Positions 34,228 to 43,299 of a stretch of 64,000 nucleotides of DNA are shown here, piece after piece (positions within the stretch are counted from its first letter, which is position 1; each line of letters starts with the position of its first letter). Both the position numbers and the translations under genes were made by a program. Location of the stretch: the NCBI RefSeq assembly GCF_015679185.1, contig NZ_CP064939.1, positions 310,001 through 374,000 of the forward strand, written 5' to 3'. The notes beneath the pieces were generated by a model. The model saw only the letters and a list, made by a program, of their open reading frames with translations, had not been told where the DNA came from and made no database searches. The stretch comes from Pedobacter endophyticus. Its GTDB lineage: Bacteria > Bacteroidota > Bacteroidia > Sphingobacteriales > Sphingobacteriaceae.

Positions 34228-36678
34228 CTAGTTTTCGTTATTTTGTTTTTTCTCTCTTTCCTCTTGTCGTTGTTTTCGCCTTAATTCCCTTTCTTCTTTC
34301 TTGGAAAGCGGGGCAGTTGTTGCCGGTTGATTTTGAGCGGGTTCAGGCTTCTTTTCTTCTTTTTTAACCACCTTGGGCTGCTCTGTGGCCGGTTGATCTT
34401 CCTGATCAGGCGTCTCTGGCACAATAAATTCTGTCGAATCTACCGCAACACTATCGGTGGTGGTGGTATCTACAACAATGCGAGGACTAGGGCAATTATA
34501 GGTTCTGGTAATATCAACCGTAGCTTTAGGAAACGGTCCGTAAGTGTAGCCCGTTGATGGATCGAGGTAAACTTTCTCCATAAATTTTGCAAAAATCGGT
34601 AGGGCAGTCCTCGAGCCTTCACCTTGCTCGCCATTTTTAAAGTGGGCGGTTCTTTCATCGCAACCCACCCAAACGCCAGTTACCAGATCTTTGGTGAGCC
34701 CCATGTACCAGGCATCAACATAATCAGACGAGGTGCCTGTTTTACCACCAATTTGGTTGTTCTTTTTAAACAGGTTCGGCCATTCCCACAAAGCTTGCGA
34801 GGTGCCTCCGGGTTCTTCCATACCTCCGCGAAACATATAAGTCATTAACCAGGCAATTTCTTCAGTTAACGCCCGTTTGGTTTTTGGCTTAAATTCTTCG
34901 ATCAGGTTATCATCCAAATCGGTAATTTTCTCCACCAAAATCGGGTCAGTTTTAATTCCCTTGTTCATAAAAGTGGCATAAGCCTTAACCATTTCATAAA
35001 CAGAAACGTCGTTAGAGCCCAGGCTCACCGAGGGTACCGATTCTAAATGGCTATCTATTCCGCACTCGTGTGCAGCCTTTACCACATTATCCCAACCTAC
35101 TTTTTCGGTAAGTTGGGCAGTAATTGTGTTTACCGATTTTGCCATCGCCCAACGTAAGCTCATTTCGCGGTAGCTAACGCTGTAATCAGCATTTTTTGGT
35201 TCCCAATATTTGGTTTCCCCTTTATCCTGATATTCAATTTTTACCGGTTTATCGGTCAGTTTATCGCAGGGGCTCATTCCTTGTTCAAGCGCCGTTAAAT
35301 AGGCAAATGGTTTAAAGGTAGATCCGGCCTGTCTTTTTGCCTGGTTTACATGGTCGTATTTGAAGAATTTGTGATCGATACCACCAACCCAAACTTTGAT
35401 TTTTCCGCTCGCCGGCTCCATCGTCATCATACCCGTATTCAAAATCTTACCGTAATAACGAATCGAATCCAGCGTGGAGAATAAAGTATCGCGGTCGCCT
35501 TTGTAAGTAAAGATTCGCATCTTCTTTTTCTTGTTGAAATAGGCCAGCACCGAGTCGGGATTATTGGGGAATTTTTTCTGCAGCATGGCATAAATAGGCA
35601 GGTTCTTCATGGCCCTGTCGGGATAATCGACCTTTTGCTTTTCCGAATCATACCACGGATCTTCGTTTCCCCAAACATTATAAAATCTACGTTGTAAAAT
35701 TCTCATCTGATCGGCAACTGCCTCCTCGGCATACTTCTGTAGCTTCGAATCAATGGTGGTGTAAATTTTTAATCCATCTTCGTATAAATCGTAACCGTTA
35801 TCCGTACACCACTTTTCGAGGTATTTGGCCACAGCACTTCGCAAATACGAATCGCCATCGCTGCCGTCCTGCATTTCGCCTTCTTTCAGTTTTATGGGTT
35901 CTTTCGAAAGGATCGACAAGCTGTCTTTGCTCAAATAATTGTATTTGTTCATTTGGGCAAGCACTACATTCCTTCTTTCAAGCGCCTTATCGGGGTTTTT
36001 AGTCGGGTTGTAAAGTGTAGTGCCCTTTAACATACCAACAAGCATGGCCGCATCGGTAGTAGAAAGATCCTTTGCTTCCTTGTCGAAATAAATTCTACTT
36101 GCCGTTTTTATTCCGTAAGCATTGTTACCAAACGAAACGGTATTGAGGTACATGGTCAGAATCTCGTTTTTAGGATAATTCGCTTCCAGTTTAACTGCCG
36201 TCATCCACTCTTTAAGCTTTACAATCAGTGTTCTTACCAAAGGGATTTTAACCAGCAGTCCTTGCGATTTGTTGTACCGGGTGCGATACAGGTTTTTGGC
36301 CAGCTGTTGTGTTATCGTACTTGCTCCACCATCTTTACCAAATCCGATTACCGCACGGCCAACTGCCTGAATGTCAATACCCCAATGTTTGTAAAAGCGA
36401 ACATCCTCCGTAGCCACCAATGCTTTTACTACACTTGGCGAAATTTCATTGAAGTTAACAGGGGTTCGGTTTTCTTTAAAATACCTTCCAATTAATTTTC
36501 CGTCGGCAGTATAAAGTTCAGAACCAACACGAAGCGTAGGCTCTTTAATGTCCGAAACGCTGGGCGAGTAGCCAAATAACCATAAAAAATTGAGTTGAAG
36601 AGCGGAAAAGAAAATTATTATAAAAAATATAAATATCAGGGGATAGCGTAAGTACTTGTTTTTTATCTCTTTAAACAT
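34228..36678 (-). CDS. class A penicillin-binding protein 1A
   Basis: Bifunctional peptidoglycan glycosyltransferase and transpeptidase, anchored by one N-terminal membrane helix (about 11-35). The GT51 domain shows ATEDVRFYKHWGIDIQAV and GASTITQQLAKNLYRTR. The transpeptidase has the SxxK motif in AGSTFKPFAYL, SVN in AKSVNTITAQL, and KTGT in IGGKTGTSSDYVDAWYMG. The 816-residue protein ends in a proline/lysine/glutamate-rich tail (about 740-816) that is disordered and may bind the wall or partners. Gene symbol not assigned because Bacteroidota carry several such paralogues. Confidence 0.95.
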   Translation of the reverse strand: MFKEIKNKYLRYPLIFIFFIIIFFSALQLNFLWLFGYSPSVSDIKEPTLRVGSELYTADGKLIGRYFKENRTPVNFNEISPSVVKALVATEDVRFYKHWGIDIQAVGRAVIGFGKDGGASTITQQLAKNLYRTRYNKSQGLLVKIPLVRTLIVKLKEWMTAVKLEANYPKNEILTMYLNTVSFGNNAYGIKTASRIYFDKEAKDLSTTDAAMLVGMLKGTTLYNPTKNPDKALERRNVVLAQMNKYNYLSKDSLSILSKEPIKLKEGEMQDGSDGDSYLRSAVAKYLEKWCTDNGYDLYEDGLKIYTTIDSKLQKYAEEAVADQMRILQRRFYNVWGNEDPWYDSEKQKVDYPDRAMKNLPIYAMLQKKFPNNPDSVLAYFNKKKKMRIFTYKGDRDTLFSTLDSIRYYGKILNTGMMTMEPASGKIKVWVGGIDHKFFKYDHVNQAKRQAGSTFKPFAYLTALEQGMSPCDKLTDKPVKIEYQDKGETKYWEPKNADYSVSYREMSLRWAMAKSVNTITAQLTEKVGWDNVVKAAHECGIDSHLESVPSVSLGSNDVSVYEMVKAYATFMNKGIKTDPILVEKITDLDDNLIEEFKPKTKRALTEEIAWLMTYMFRGGMEEPGGTSQALWEWPNLFKKNNQIGGKTGTSSDYVDAWYMGLTKDLVTGVWVGCDERTAHFKNGEQGEGSRTALPIFAKFMEKVYLDPSTGYTYGPFPKATVDITRTYNCPSPRIVVDTTTTDSVAVDSTEFIVPETPDQEDQPATEQPKVVKKEEKKPEPAQNQPATTAPLSKKEERELRRKQRQEEREKKQNNEN

Positions 36679-36821
36679 ATTGGTTAAGATGATCTTGAGT
36701 AAATGCTGAAAAGGTTAAATATAAAAAACTCTAAATGCAAATCAGCCTATTTAATATACTATTTTTTAGTTCTATATTTAAAGATATTGATTCTGCAATT
36801 TTACCGAGACAAAATAGAAAT

Positions 36822-37700
36822 ATGAAGAACGAATTTAAAGATCTGATTGTATATGGCGACCACAAATTTTCGATCAAAAAAGCGAAGACCGATTTTACCG
36901 GAACTTACAGTAAGGAGAAAGCAAAAGACGCGTTAATTAAATCAAAAATTGAGGTCAATCAGCTTCAGGAAAGACTTTATGCTTCAGATACGCATTCGCT
37001 TTTAATTATTTTTCAGGCGATGGATGCTGCCGGAAAAGATAGCGCAATTGAGCACGTAATGAGTGGCTTAAATCCGCAGGGATGTCAGGTATTTAGCTTT
37101 AAAGTGCCCACATCAGAGGAATATGAACACGATTTTTTATGGAGACATTACAAGGCGCTGCCAGAGCGTGGGCGGATAGGCATTCATAATCGCTCCCATT
37201 ATGAAAATGTGCTGGTTTGTAAAGTGCATCCGGAGTATATTTTAAATGAGAAAATTCCGGGTGTATCTGAGCTGAAAGATGTAAATAAAGCGTTTTGGAA
37301 ACAACGGTATGAAAGTATCAGAAATTTTGAGCAGCATTTAATTGCCAATGGAACGGTGATTTTAAAGTTCTTTTTAAATGTGGGAATGGATGAGCAAAAG
37401 CAACGTTTTTTAGATAGAATTGACGATCCTGCGAAGAACTGGAAATTCTCATCGGGCGATATTAAAGAACGGGCCTTGTGGGATAAGTACATGAAAAGCT
37501 ATGAAGAGGCTATAAACGAAACGAGCACTGCAGATGCACCTTGGCACATTATTCCGGCCGACAAAAAGTGGTTTGCCAGATTGGCGATAAGCGAAATTAT
37601 TGAGGATAAATTGAAAAGTTTAAACTTAAAATTCCCGGTTCTGGGAGAGGAGGAACAAGCGAAACTGAGCGAAACGAAACTTGCTTTGCTGAATGAATGA
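36822..37700 (+). CDS. ppk2: polyphosphate kinase 2
   Basis: Transfers phosphate between polyphosphate and nucleotides (PPK2 family, P-loop kinase fold). ATG 36822 gives 292 residues beginning MKNEFKDLIVYGDHKF; an upstream in-frame extension has no family match. Walker A is FQAMDAAGKDSAI at about 64-76. Other family blocks are NPQGCQVFSFKVPTSEEYEHDFLWR and RGRIGIHNRSHYENVLV (lid region), with WKFSSGDIKERALWDKY near the C-terminus. It is a one-domain class I/III type; which nucleotide it prefers cannot be read. With ppk1, ppx and a PPGK-like kinase it is the fourth polyphosphate gene in the window. Confidence 0.95.
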   Translation: MKNEFKDLIVYGDHKFSIKKAKTDFTGTYSKEKAKDALIKSKIEVNQLQERLYASDTHSLLIIFQAMDAAGKDSAIEHVMSGLNPQGCQVFSFKVPTSEEYEHDFLWRHYKALPERGRIGIHNRSHYENVLVCKVHPEYILNEKIPGVSELKDVNKAFWKQRYESIRNFEQHLIANGTVILKFFLNVGMDEQKQRFLDRIDDPAKNWKFSSGDIKERALWDKYMKSYEEAINETSTADAPWHIIPADKKWFARLAISEIIEDKLKSLNLKFPVLGEEEQAKLSETKLALLNE

Positions 37701-37706
37701 GCAGGG

Positions 37707-37857
37707 AGTCCTCAGTCCTGAGTCTGGAGTCCTGAGTCCAAAGTAGGGAGTTTGGAGTACTGAGTCTGGAGTACTGAGTCTGGAGTACTGAGTAGGGAAT
37801 ACAAGATGTAGCAATACGCCTGTACCCTCAACCTTAAACCTTTCGCCCTCGACCCTT
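37707..37857. repeat. two degenerate 7-bp-period tracts after ppk2
   Basis: AGT recurs 13 times with an exact 7-bp period from 37707 to 37791, the other four bases varying (AGTCCTG, AGTCTGG, AGTACTG). It begins 6 nt after the ppk2 stop. A second tract has CC every 7 bp at 37825, 37832, 37839, 37846 and 37853. Both lie between ppk2 and the 3' end of rnpB. Confidence 0.9.
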
Positions 37858-37880
37858 ATTGGCGCTTGAATAAAAAAAAT

Positions 37881-38280
37881 GCAGGTCTATAAGCCGGGTT
37901 CTGTTTCCTGAGTAATCAGGATTTCTATCATTAATCTACTGTAAACGTTGCCGTTTACCTCTAACGACCTACCCACTAACATCGGACGGGCCGCCCTTTA
38001 TCCCGACGTAAAGCCGGAATGTTAGCCTATTTGGTCTTTCAACTCCCGGGGTTTACAAACCACTGCAGTCGCCTGCAATGCTCGTGCGCTCTTACCGCAC
38101 GTTTTCACCCTTACTCCGATTTATCGGAGCGGTATATTTTCTGTTGCACTGATCCGTAATTCAGGTCTTCAATCCCGAATCCCTTTCCGTTAGAAAGCGA
38201 GATGCCCTGTGTTGCCCGGACTTTCCTCTCTCTCCATAATCCGATAGGAATCGAATCGAGACAGCGATAGAACAACCTGC
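37881..38280 (-). ncRNA. rnpB: RNase P RNA, bacterial type A
   Basis: Catalytic RNA that matures tRNA 5' ends. On the minus strand the 5' end GCAGGTTG pairs with the 3' end GACCTGC (helix P1). Highly conserved strings are present: GAGGAAAGTCCGGGC near the 5' end, CGGTAAGAGCGCACGAGC and GTGGGTAGGTCG internally, and ACAGAACCCGGCTTATAGACC at the 3' end as two adjoining blocks. A run of eight T follows the 3' end as terminator. Length about 400 nt is normal. Ends are set by the P1 pairing and may be off by a few bases. Confidence 0.97.
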
Positions 38281-38290
38281 ATTTTTTTTG

Positions 38291-38298
38291 CAAAGATG
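38291..38298 (-). promoter_or_regulatory. putative -7 element of rnpB
   Basis: CATCTTTG on the minus strand differs from TAnnTTTG at one base and lies about 10 nt before the predicted RNA 5' end. No clear -33 element at the usual distance. Confidence 0.4.
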
Positions 38299-38461
38299 GG
38301 CTTTTTTGAGCAAAAAGGTGTTAAAGTTTAGTCTTTATTGTTTCCCTCCATTTACCGTCATTTCGAAAGGGGCTTTTTCGCTCCTGAGAAATCTGTTACC
38401 TAGTTACACCGGTTTTGCGGTTAGTACTGGTACGAAATGTGATGGGTTATTGTATATAACG

Positions 38462-38887
38462 TTATTTTTTACAATTCTCCAAATCTTTCGAAACCTCGCT
38501 ATAAGGCACGAAGGCTTGCTTATTGCCAAAAGAGTTGGTCACATAAGTGATTACCTGGGCTACATCAATATCCGCCATTTCGGGAAAAGCAGGCATTTTT
38601 TCTTTGTATTCCTTACCATGAATAACAAAGGTTTCGTTCGCTCCGTTTTTAACAATACAGGCCAAACGGGCTTTGTTGCTCTTTAAAAAAACAGAATCGG
38701 TTAGGGGCGGAGCAAGCAGGCCGAGCCCCTCGCCGTTTTCACCGTGGCAGTTCTGGCATTTGGCCTGATAAATGTCTTTTCCGTTCGACATGTAATTTTG
38801 CAGGTCAATTTCTTCCTGACTTTGACAGGATACAATTACCGCAATAACCGAAGAGACGAAAATAGAAGTAATGATGTATTTGCGCAT
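38462..38887 (-). CDS. monohaem cytochrome c lipoprotein
   Basis: A 141-residue c-type cytochrome anchored by a lipid (MRKYIITSIFVSSVIAVIVSC). The haem motif is CQNCH at about 46-50, with a likely methionine axial ligand in KMPAFPEMAD. ATG 38887 is chosen because it begins a normal signal peptide. It is the last gene of the leftward cluster that holds SCO, an MbnH-like di-haem protein and MbnP, and could pass electrons to or from the di-haem enzyme. It is separated from the SCO gene by a 7-bp-period repeat. Confidence 0.88.
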   Translation of the reverse strand: MRKYIITSIFVSSVIAVIVSCQSQEEIDLQNYMSNGKDIYQAKCQNCHGENGEGLGLLAPPLTDSVFLKSNKARLACIVKNGANETFVIHGKEYKEKMPAFPEMADIDVAQVITYVTNSFGNKQAFVPYSEVSKDLENCKK

Positions 38888-38954
38888 GTATGTTTTGTTA
38901 CTTAATGGGCCCATGAAGCATTAAAAAAGGCATGATGTGTGGTAAATCGTTTCG

Positions 38955-39034
38955 CTTTAGTCCTTCGGCTTTGGCCTTTAGTCTCTAGTCTTTTGCTTTC
39001 ACCTTTCAGCTTTACTCTTTCAGCTTTTAGCTTT
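38955..39034. repeat. degenerate 7-bp-period tract after SCO gene
   Basis: CTTT-like tetramers occur at 38955, 38962, 38969, 38976, 38983 and 38990, then, after one 6-bp step, at 38996, 39003, 39010, 39017, 39024 and 39031. On the sense strand of the neighbouring SCO gene this reads as CTGAAAG-like heptads beginning within 10 nt of its stop codon. Confidence 0.85.
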
Positions 39035-39040
39035 ACCGTT

Positions 39041-39691
39041 CTACTTTTTATATTCGGCCAGCAAAACCGGAATATCTTTTTTCAATTGCTCAACCTGCTC
39101 TTCTTTGGTGCCATCGTAAGCGCCACGAATTTTTCGGTCCTTATCAATTAAAACGAGATAACCCTGATGTATGTAACCGTCTTTTGCGGTGCTATCTTCG
39201 CCAACTGCAACCAGATAATTTTTTTCGGCCAAAGTATATACACTGTCTTTAGTGCCGTACAAAAATTGCCATTTTGGTCCGTCTACCCCCAATTTTTGAG
39301 CGTATTTTTTCAAGGCGTGGGGTTTATCGTATTTAAAATCAATGGTGTGCGATAGGAACATCACCTCCGGATTATTTTTAAATTCATTATATACAGTGAG
39401 TAAGTTACGGTGCATAATCGGGCAAATAGTGCTGCAAGAGGTGAAGAAAAAATCCGCCACGTACACTTTTCCATCAGTAATTTTGTTGGTAACCACAACG
39501 CTGTCTTGATTTAAGAAAGACCAATCGGGAATTGTTTGATAAACGGTATCAATCCTCTCCACGCCCGAAGCATCCTTCACAACCTCTGTCTGGCGATCGC
39601 CATAAATTGGAAGTTTTTTTTCTTGCTGACATGAGGAAAGGATGCTCACAGACAATAAGCAAAGTGCAACTGAAGATATAATTTTGTTCAT
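39041..39691 (-). CDS. SCO1/SenC family copper protein, lipoprotein
   Basis: Thioredoxin-fold copper chaperone or thiol oxidoreductase, classically for the CuA site of cytochrome c oxidase. The 216-residue protein has a lipobox (VSILSSCQQEKK), the CuI-binding CxxxC motif in FTSCSTICPIMH at about 85-96, and the distal histidine in MFLSHTIDFKYDKP at about 121-134. All three SCO ligands are thus present. It lies inside a cluster with an MbnP/MbnH-like pair, which supports a copper role broader than oxidase assembly. Confidence 0.93.
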   Translation of the reverse strand: MNKIISSVALCLLSVSILSSCQQEKKLPIYGDRQTEVVKDASGVERIDTVYQTIPDWSFLNQDSVVVTNKITDGKVYVADFFFTSCSTICPIMHRNLLTVYNEFKNNPEVMFLSHTIDFKYDKPHALKKYAQKLGVDGPKWQFLYGTKDSVYTLAEKNYLVAVGEDSTAKDGYIHQGYLVLIDKDRKIRGAYDGTKEEQVEQLKKDIPVLLAEYKK

Positions 39692-39850
39692 GTTTATGTA
39701 TTAAAATGTAAATATACAACCTCCGCCCGGGCAGCGGGCATTTAATTCGGTTTTGTTACTTGCTCAAACCAGGACTTGCCCGTCAAAGATAGTAAACGCA
39801 GAAAGAACAACTAATCTGTCTGCGTAAACTTGTATAATCTGTGAAAATTT

Positions 39851-40306
39851 TTAGTGCTTATGGTGTTCCATGCCCATTTTTTTTGCTGGCACAACGTTAA
39901 AGATTTTCAAAACCGAATCAGATTGTCTGGTAACGTCGATATAATGATCTTCTACTGCCCTAATCTTAACCATTTCAGATTTATAATATTCAAGGGTTTC
40001 CTGTTCCGTTTTCCCCTTGAAATCATCGTTGAAAAAGTGCATCCAGTCCATCATGCCTTCGTCGGCAATATTTAGCTTTTCAATCAGTGTTACCAGTTCG
40101 CTAGAATCAGCAATGGAACTTACCTTGCCCGATTTTAAGATTGAATCGAGCCTCATTCTGTTTTTTACCACTTTTTCGCCATCCACCATCAACTTGTCGT
40201 GGATGTTTAACACTTCTTTTTTCACTGCTTTCGAGTCTGGCTCGGTTTTGCACGCACTAAAAAGCAATGCGAATAAGCAAAAAGCCAATGTTGTTGTATT
40301 TTTCAT
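39851..40306 (-). CDS. lipoprotein of unknown function, His/Met-rich C-terminus
   Basis: A 151-residue predicted lipoprotein (ALLFSACKTEPDSKAV). The mature part is helical and charged, with no family I can name with certainty. It carries MMDWMHFFNDDF at about 84-95 and ends KKMGMEHHKH, both of which could bind copper. Its place between the CDICGC barrel gene and SCO gives it a probable periplasmic role in the same copper cluster. Function is inferred from context only. Confidence 0.7.
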   Translation of the reverse strand: MKNTTTLAFCLFALLFSACKTEPDSKAVKKEVLNIHDKLMVDGEKVVKNRMRLDSILKSGKVSSIADSSELVTLIEKLNIADEGMMDWMHFFNDDFKGKTEQETLEYYKSEMVKIRAVEDHYIDVTRQSDSVLKIFNVVPAKKMGMEHHKH

Positions 40307-40316
40307 GTGTATTGGT

Positions 40317-41294
40317 TTAGAAATTATAGGTTACGCCTACATAGAGCTTTCCGGCGCTCATTGGGTGATCGGTTTCTCCTTCCCAAATGTTTTTTTGAAT
40401 CCCGGCGTTTAAGGCAACATTCTTGTAAAACACATCCAGGCCAACGCCACCCATTAAGTTATTCATTACATGCTCGCCGGTTTTTACGCCCTTATATTTT
40501 TCTCCGCCTGAGTACTCGTAAAAAAACTGCGCCGATGGCATCACCTGCACGTCTTTACCGATACGCTGAACATAAAAGATGTTTAAAAAGCTGGTTGTAC
40601 TATTGGCGATGCCCTCATCGCGGCTGTTGGTTCCGTTTACTTTGTACGATGTGTTCAAGCTGGCCCCGAACTTGCCCAGGCCGACCATATAATTGAGATA
40701 AACGAAACCGTCGGTACTGCCAGTTCCTCCCTGCATTAATGACGAATAGCGGATGCCTTCCATATTTTTGAAATCGTTCTTTCCTGTGGGCAATTTTATC
40801 CCCGCACCAGCGATCAATTGCTGTTTGAAGCCATCGTCGAGCTTTTGCACCAGATGATATCCTGCGTAAACGTTTACATCTCCGATGCCCGAAATTGACG
40901 AAGTGTAGCCGTTATATCGTTCGCTGTTTGCAACATAGGGGACAATTGCATTGATTTCGAGCCGACTGTTGATAAAATATTTGCCCCTGATTTCTAACGA
41001 ACGGTAAAGTTCATAATCATCGGGGTTACCAGCATGGCCCGTTATTGGCGAATTTTGACTTCGGGCGGGGATGAAGAACTTGCCACCGTTAGGAAATAAC
41101 GAATGCGACTGGCCATCGTAGCCGCTGAATGACCGGTAACGATACAACAGGCTGATGCTGTTGCGATTATAGTAGGGTGTAATGCCCATAAAGCATCCGC
41201 AAATATCGCAGGCAAAACTTTGGGTACCTGCAAAAACGAATAGTAAGATCAACAGCTTACGATTCGCTAAATAATGTATTTTTGATAAATTCAT
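40317..41294 (-). CDS. outer-membrane barrel with N-terminal CDICGC motif
   Basis: A 325-residue outer-membrane beta-barrel protein. The signal peptide (LLILLFVFAGTQSFA) is followed at once by CDICGCFMG, three cysteines in six residues at the mature N-terminus that could bind copper. The rest consists of amphipathic strands (SISLLYRYRSFSGY, LEINAIVPYVANS, AGAGIKLPTGKNDF) and ends in the C-terminal aromatic GKLYVGVTYNF typical of barrels. The start overlaps the di-haem gene by 38 nt, so translation is coupled. Probably a metal-related outer-membrane channel or sensor; the substrate is inferred. Confidence 0.8.
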   Translation of the reverse strand: MNLSKIHYLANRKLLILLFVFAGTQSFACDICGCFMGITPYYNRNSISLLYRYRSFSGYDGQSHSLFPNGGKFFIPARSQNSPITGHAGNPDDYELYRSLEIRGKYFINSRLEINAIVPYVANSERYNGYTSSISGIGDVNVYAGYHLVQKLDDGFKQQLIAGAGIKLPTGKNDFKNMEGIRYSSLMQGGTGSTDGFVYLNYMVGLGKFGASLNTSYKVNGTNSRDEGIANSTTSFLNIFYVQRIGKDVQVMPSAQFFYEYSGGEKYKGVKTGEHVMNNLMGGVGLDVFYKNVALNAGIQKNIWEGETDHPMSAGKLYVGVTYNF

Positions 41295-42294
41295 GATCTG
41301 TTAAAGTTTTTAAAAAGTCTTTAATCTGTTCTCTTTGCATTGAATTGAGTTGAATGCCGCTTTTAAGCTGTGCATCGAGATTTGCCGATCCCTTTACGCC
41401 AGAATTATAGTGCTCAAGAACTTCGTCGAGGTTGTAAAAACGCCCGTCGTGCATGTACGGTCCCGTATATCCTATGTTGCGAAGTGTGGGTACTCTGAAT
41501 GTTCCGAAATCTGTGCTTAGGCCGGTGATGTGGGCACGTCCCTCGTCGGCACTGGTTAAGTCGAGCCCGTTGCTGCGATAAGAGCAATCGGTAAACAATG
41601 GTTCAGCATGGCATTTGGCGCACTTTTCCTTAAAAAGATTGTAGCCTGCGAGCTCGGAAGCGGTAAACGCAGCTCCATTTTCGTTGCGCATTACTTTATC
41701 GTACTTTGAATTGCCCGAAACCAGCACCGCCGTAAACTGTGTGATGGATTTTAGAAGGAGCTGCGAATTTATCTCCGACGAGCCGAAGGCATTTTTGAAC
41801 AGGTCGGGATAAGGTGCAGTGTTCTTTAAAAAAGTGATGATGGTTTGGATATCAGTACCCATTTCGCAGGCGTCGGTAATGGCATTTAGGGGCGAAGTTT
41901 CGATGTTTTTAACGCCACCATCCCAAAAAAACGCTTTCTGCCAGGCCAAATTGAACAATGGCGGCGCATTACGCTTTCCCTGGCAATTGTTAACGCCGTG
42001 ACTCACTTTATGGTCGAGGTTGGCAAAGGCTGCAAATTGCTGATGGCAACTTCCGCACGAAACACTCTTATCGGCCGATAAACGGGCATCATAAAACAAT
42101 TTTTTGCCCAACGCGAAGCCCGCATTGGTTAATTTATTGTCCTTAAAATCGTAAGCCGGAGCAGGGAAGTTAGACGGTACGGAGAAAGCAATATGCGCTT
42201 CTTCCGGCTTAATCTCGTCCTCATTTTTACTACAGGCGTACATCAGTGCCATGCTGAGGAACAGCATGGCAAAGACGATTGCTTTGCTCGACAT
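41257..42294 (-). CDS. MbnH/MauG-like di-haem cytochrome c peroxidase family lipoprotein
   Basis: A 345-residue periplasmic di-haem protein with lipid Cys21 (MALMYACSKNED). The two haem sites are CGSCH (80-84) and CAKCH (225-229). The family motif MHDGRFYNLDEVLEHYNSG starts at 281. By size and family it belongs to the CCP/MauG group. Members next to mbnP, called MbnH, oxidise a tryptophan in MbnP to kynurenine. The adjoining upstream gene here is MbnP-like, only one base away, so this assignment is favoured over a plain peroxide-detoxifying enzyme. Confidence 0.88.
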   Translation of the reverse strand: MSSKAIVFAMLFLSMALMYACSKNEDEIKPEEAHIAFSVPSNFPAPAYDFKDNKLTNAGFALGKKLFYDARLSADKSVSCGSCHQQFAAFANLDHKVSHGVNNCQGKRNAPPLFNLAWQKAFFWDGGVKNIETSPLNAITDACEMGTDIQTIITFLKNTAPYPDLFKNAFGSSEINSQLLLKSITQFTAVLVSGNSKYDKVMRNENGAAFTASELAGYNLFKEKCAKCHAEPLFTDCSYRSNGLDLTSADEGRAHITGLSTDFGTFRVPTLRNIGYTGPYMHDGRFYNLDEVLEHYNSGVKGSANLDAQLKSGIQLNSMQREQIKDFLKTLTDHEFIKNTLFSES

Positions 42295-42295
42295 A

Positions 42296-43066
42296 TTAAT
42301 TGTGAATATGATCTAAACGGAACAAACCCTTTGAATAATTATCGGCAACAATTACTGAATTTGCGCCTCCCATTGTTAGGTTGAGTGTGGCAAAGCTTAC
42401 ATCGGTTGTGCCCGTAAAAAGCGCCGCAGCATTTACGATAAAGTGCATGTCGGGTTTGGCGTCTGTTCTAACACGTAAAGGGTTGGCCGCATTAATCGCC
42501 GCAGTGAAGGTTCTGATTGTATTATTTGGATCAACTACGCCGCCGATATGAAAGGTTAGTGCGTTGCTTGCCGCTGTAGACTGTGGCGAAGTTCCTTCTA
42601 ATTTTACAAAAATGTAACCGCTGTTCCAGGTCCAAAACATGCCATTAACCGGATCGAGTGCACCGGTTTGTGCGCCAGCGAAATTACGGGCATAATCAAC
42701 TCCAATGGTGTATTCTATTTTGTTGTAATCGCCTGTCGGGATGTCGTTTACCGTAATCAGTTTCGATGCAGGTTTCGATTCATCAATTAAAAAATAACTT
42801 TCAGGAACTAAAAAAACCGTTCCGTCAGCCTTGCTTAATTTTATGTTGCTCACATAATATTTAAATACGTTGATCTTAAAATCTTCGCCCTTTGCGTTTT
42901 TGTAAGTGTTGGTGTTCAACGTTAGCGGCGATCCGTTTACCTGATGTTCAAACTCCATTGTAAAACTAGATTTTGAATCTGCGGCTGGTTGGTCATCGCC
43001 TTTTTTGCATGATGATAAAAGTATAATCGGGCATAGCAATGCCAATAAGTATGATGATAATTTCAT
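42296..43066 (-). CDS. MbnP-family copper-binding lipoprotein
   Basis: A 256-residue lipoprotein (PIILLSSCKKGDD, Cys20) of the MbnP family. Family marks are FTMEFEHQVNGSPLTLN, NVFKYYVSNIKLSKADG, YNKIEYTIGVD and NGMFWTWNSGYIFVKLEG, with Trp145 and Trp147. In characterised MbnP a tryptophan is converted to kynurenine by the di-haem MbnH and the protein then binds Cu(I). The partner gene lies directly downstream. It is the first or second gene of the leftward copper cluster and probably surface or periplasm located. Confidence 0.88.
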   Translation of the reverse strand: MKLSSYLLALLCPIILLSSCKKGDDQPAADSKSSFTMEFEHQVNGSPLTLNTNTYKNAKGEDFKINVFKYYVSNIKLSKADGTVFLVPESYFLIDESKPASKLITVNDIPTGDYNKIEYTIGVDYARNFAGAQTGALDPVNGMFWTWNSGYIFVKLEGTSPQSTAASNALTFHIGGVVDPNNTIRTFTAAINAANPLRVRTDAKPDMHFIVNAAALFTGTTDVSFATLNLTMGGANSVIVADNYSKGLFRLDHIHN

Positions 43067-43299
43067 TTTGAAATCGATTTAAGTGAACTGAATATTACGC
43101 TGAGTGGAAACCCGATCAAATTTTTTAAGTATCGAATTTCTTTGGAAACGTCTCAAGCGTAGTTTCAGCAATTTATAGTGCTGCGCATAACAGATGGTTG
43201 TTTCAGGCTTTAGCTTTCGCTTTGCTCAGTTCCGATAACTTTCGGTCTGGAAATGCTTTAACCCAGCCGAGTCAATGTAAGCGCCTGAAAATAAATGAC

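Noticed and set aside
38111..38293. 60-codon frame on the minus strand
   Set aside because: It lies completely within the conserved RNase P RNA.
38288..38686. 132-codon plus-strand frame
   Set aside because: It is antisense to the cytochrome c gene, which has a lipobox and CxxCH motif.
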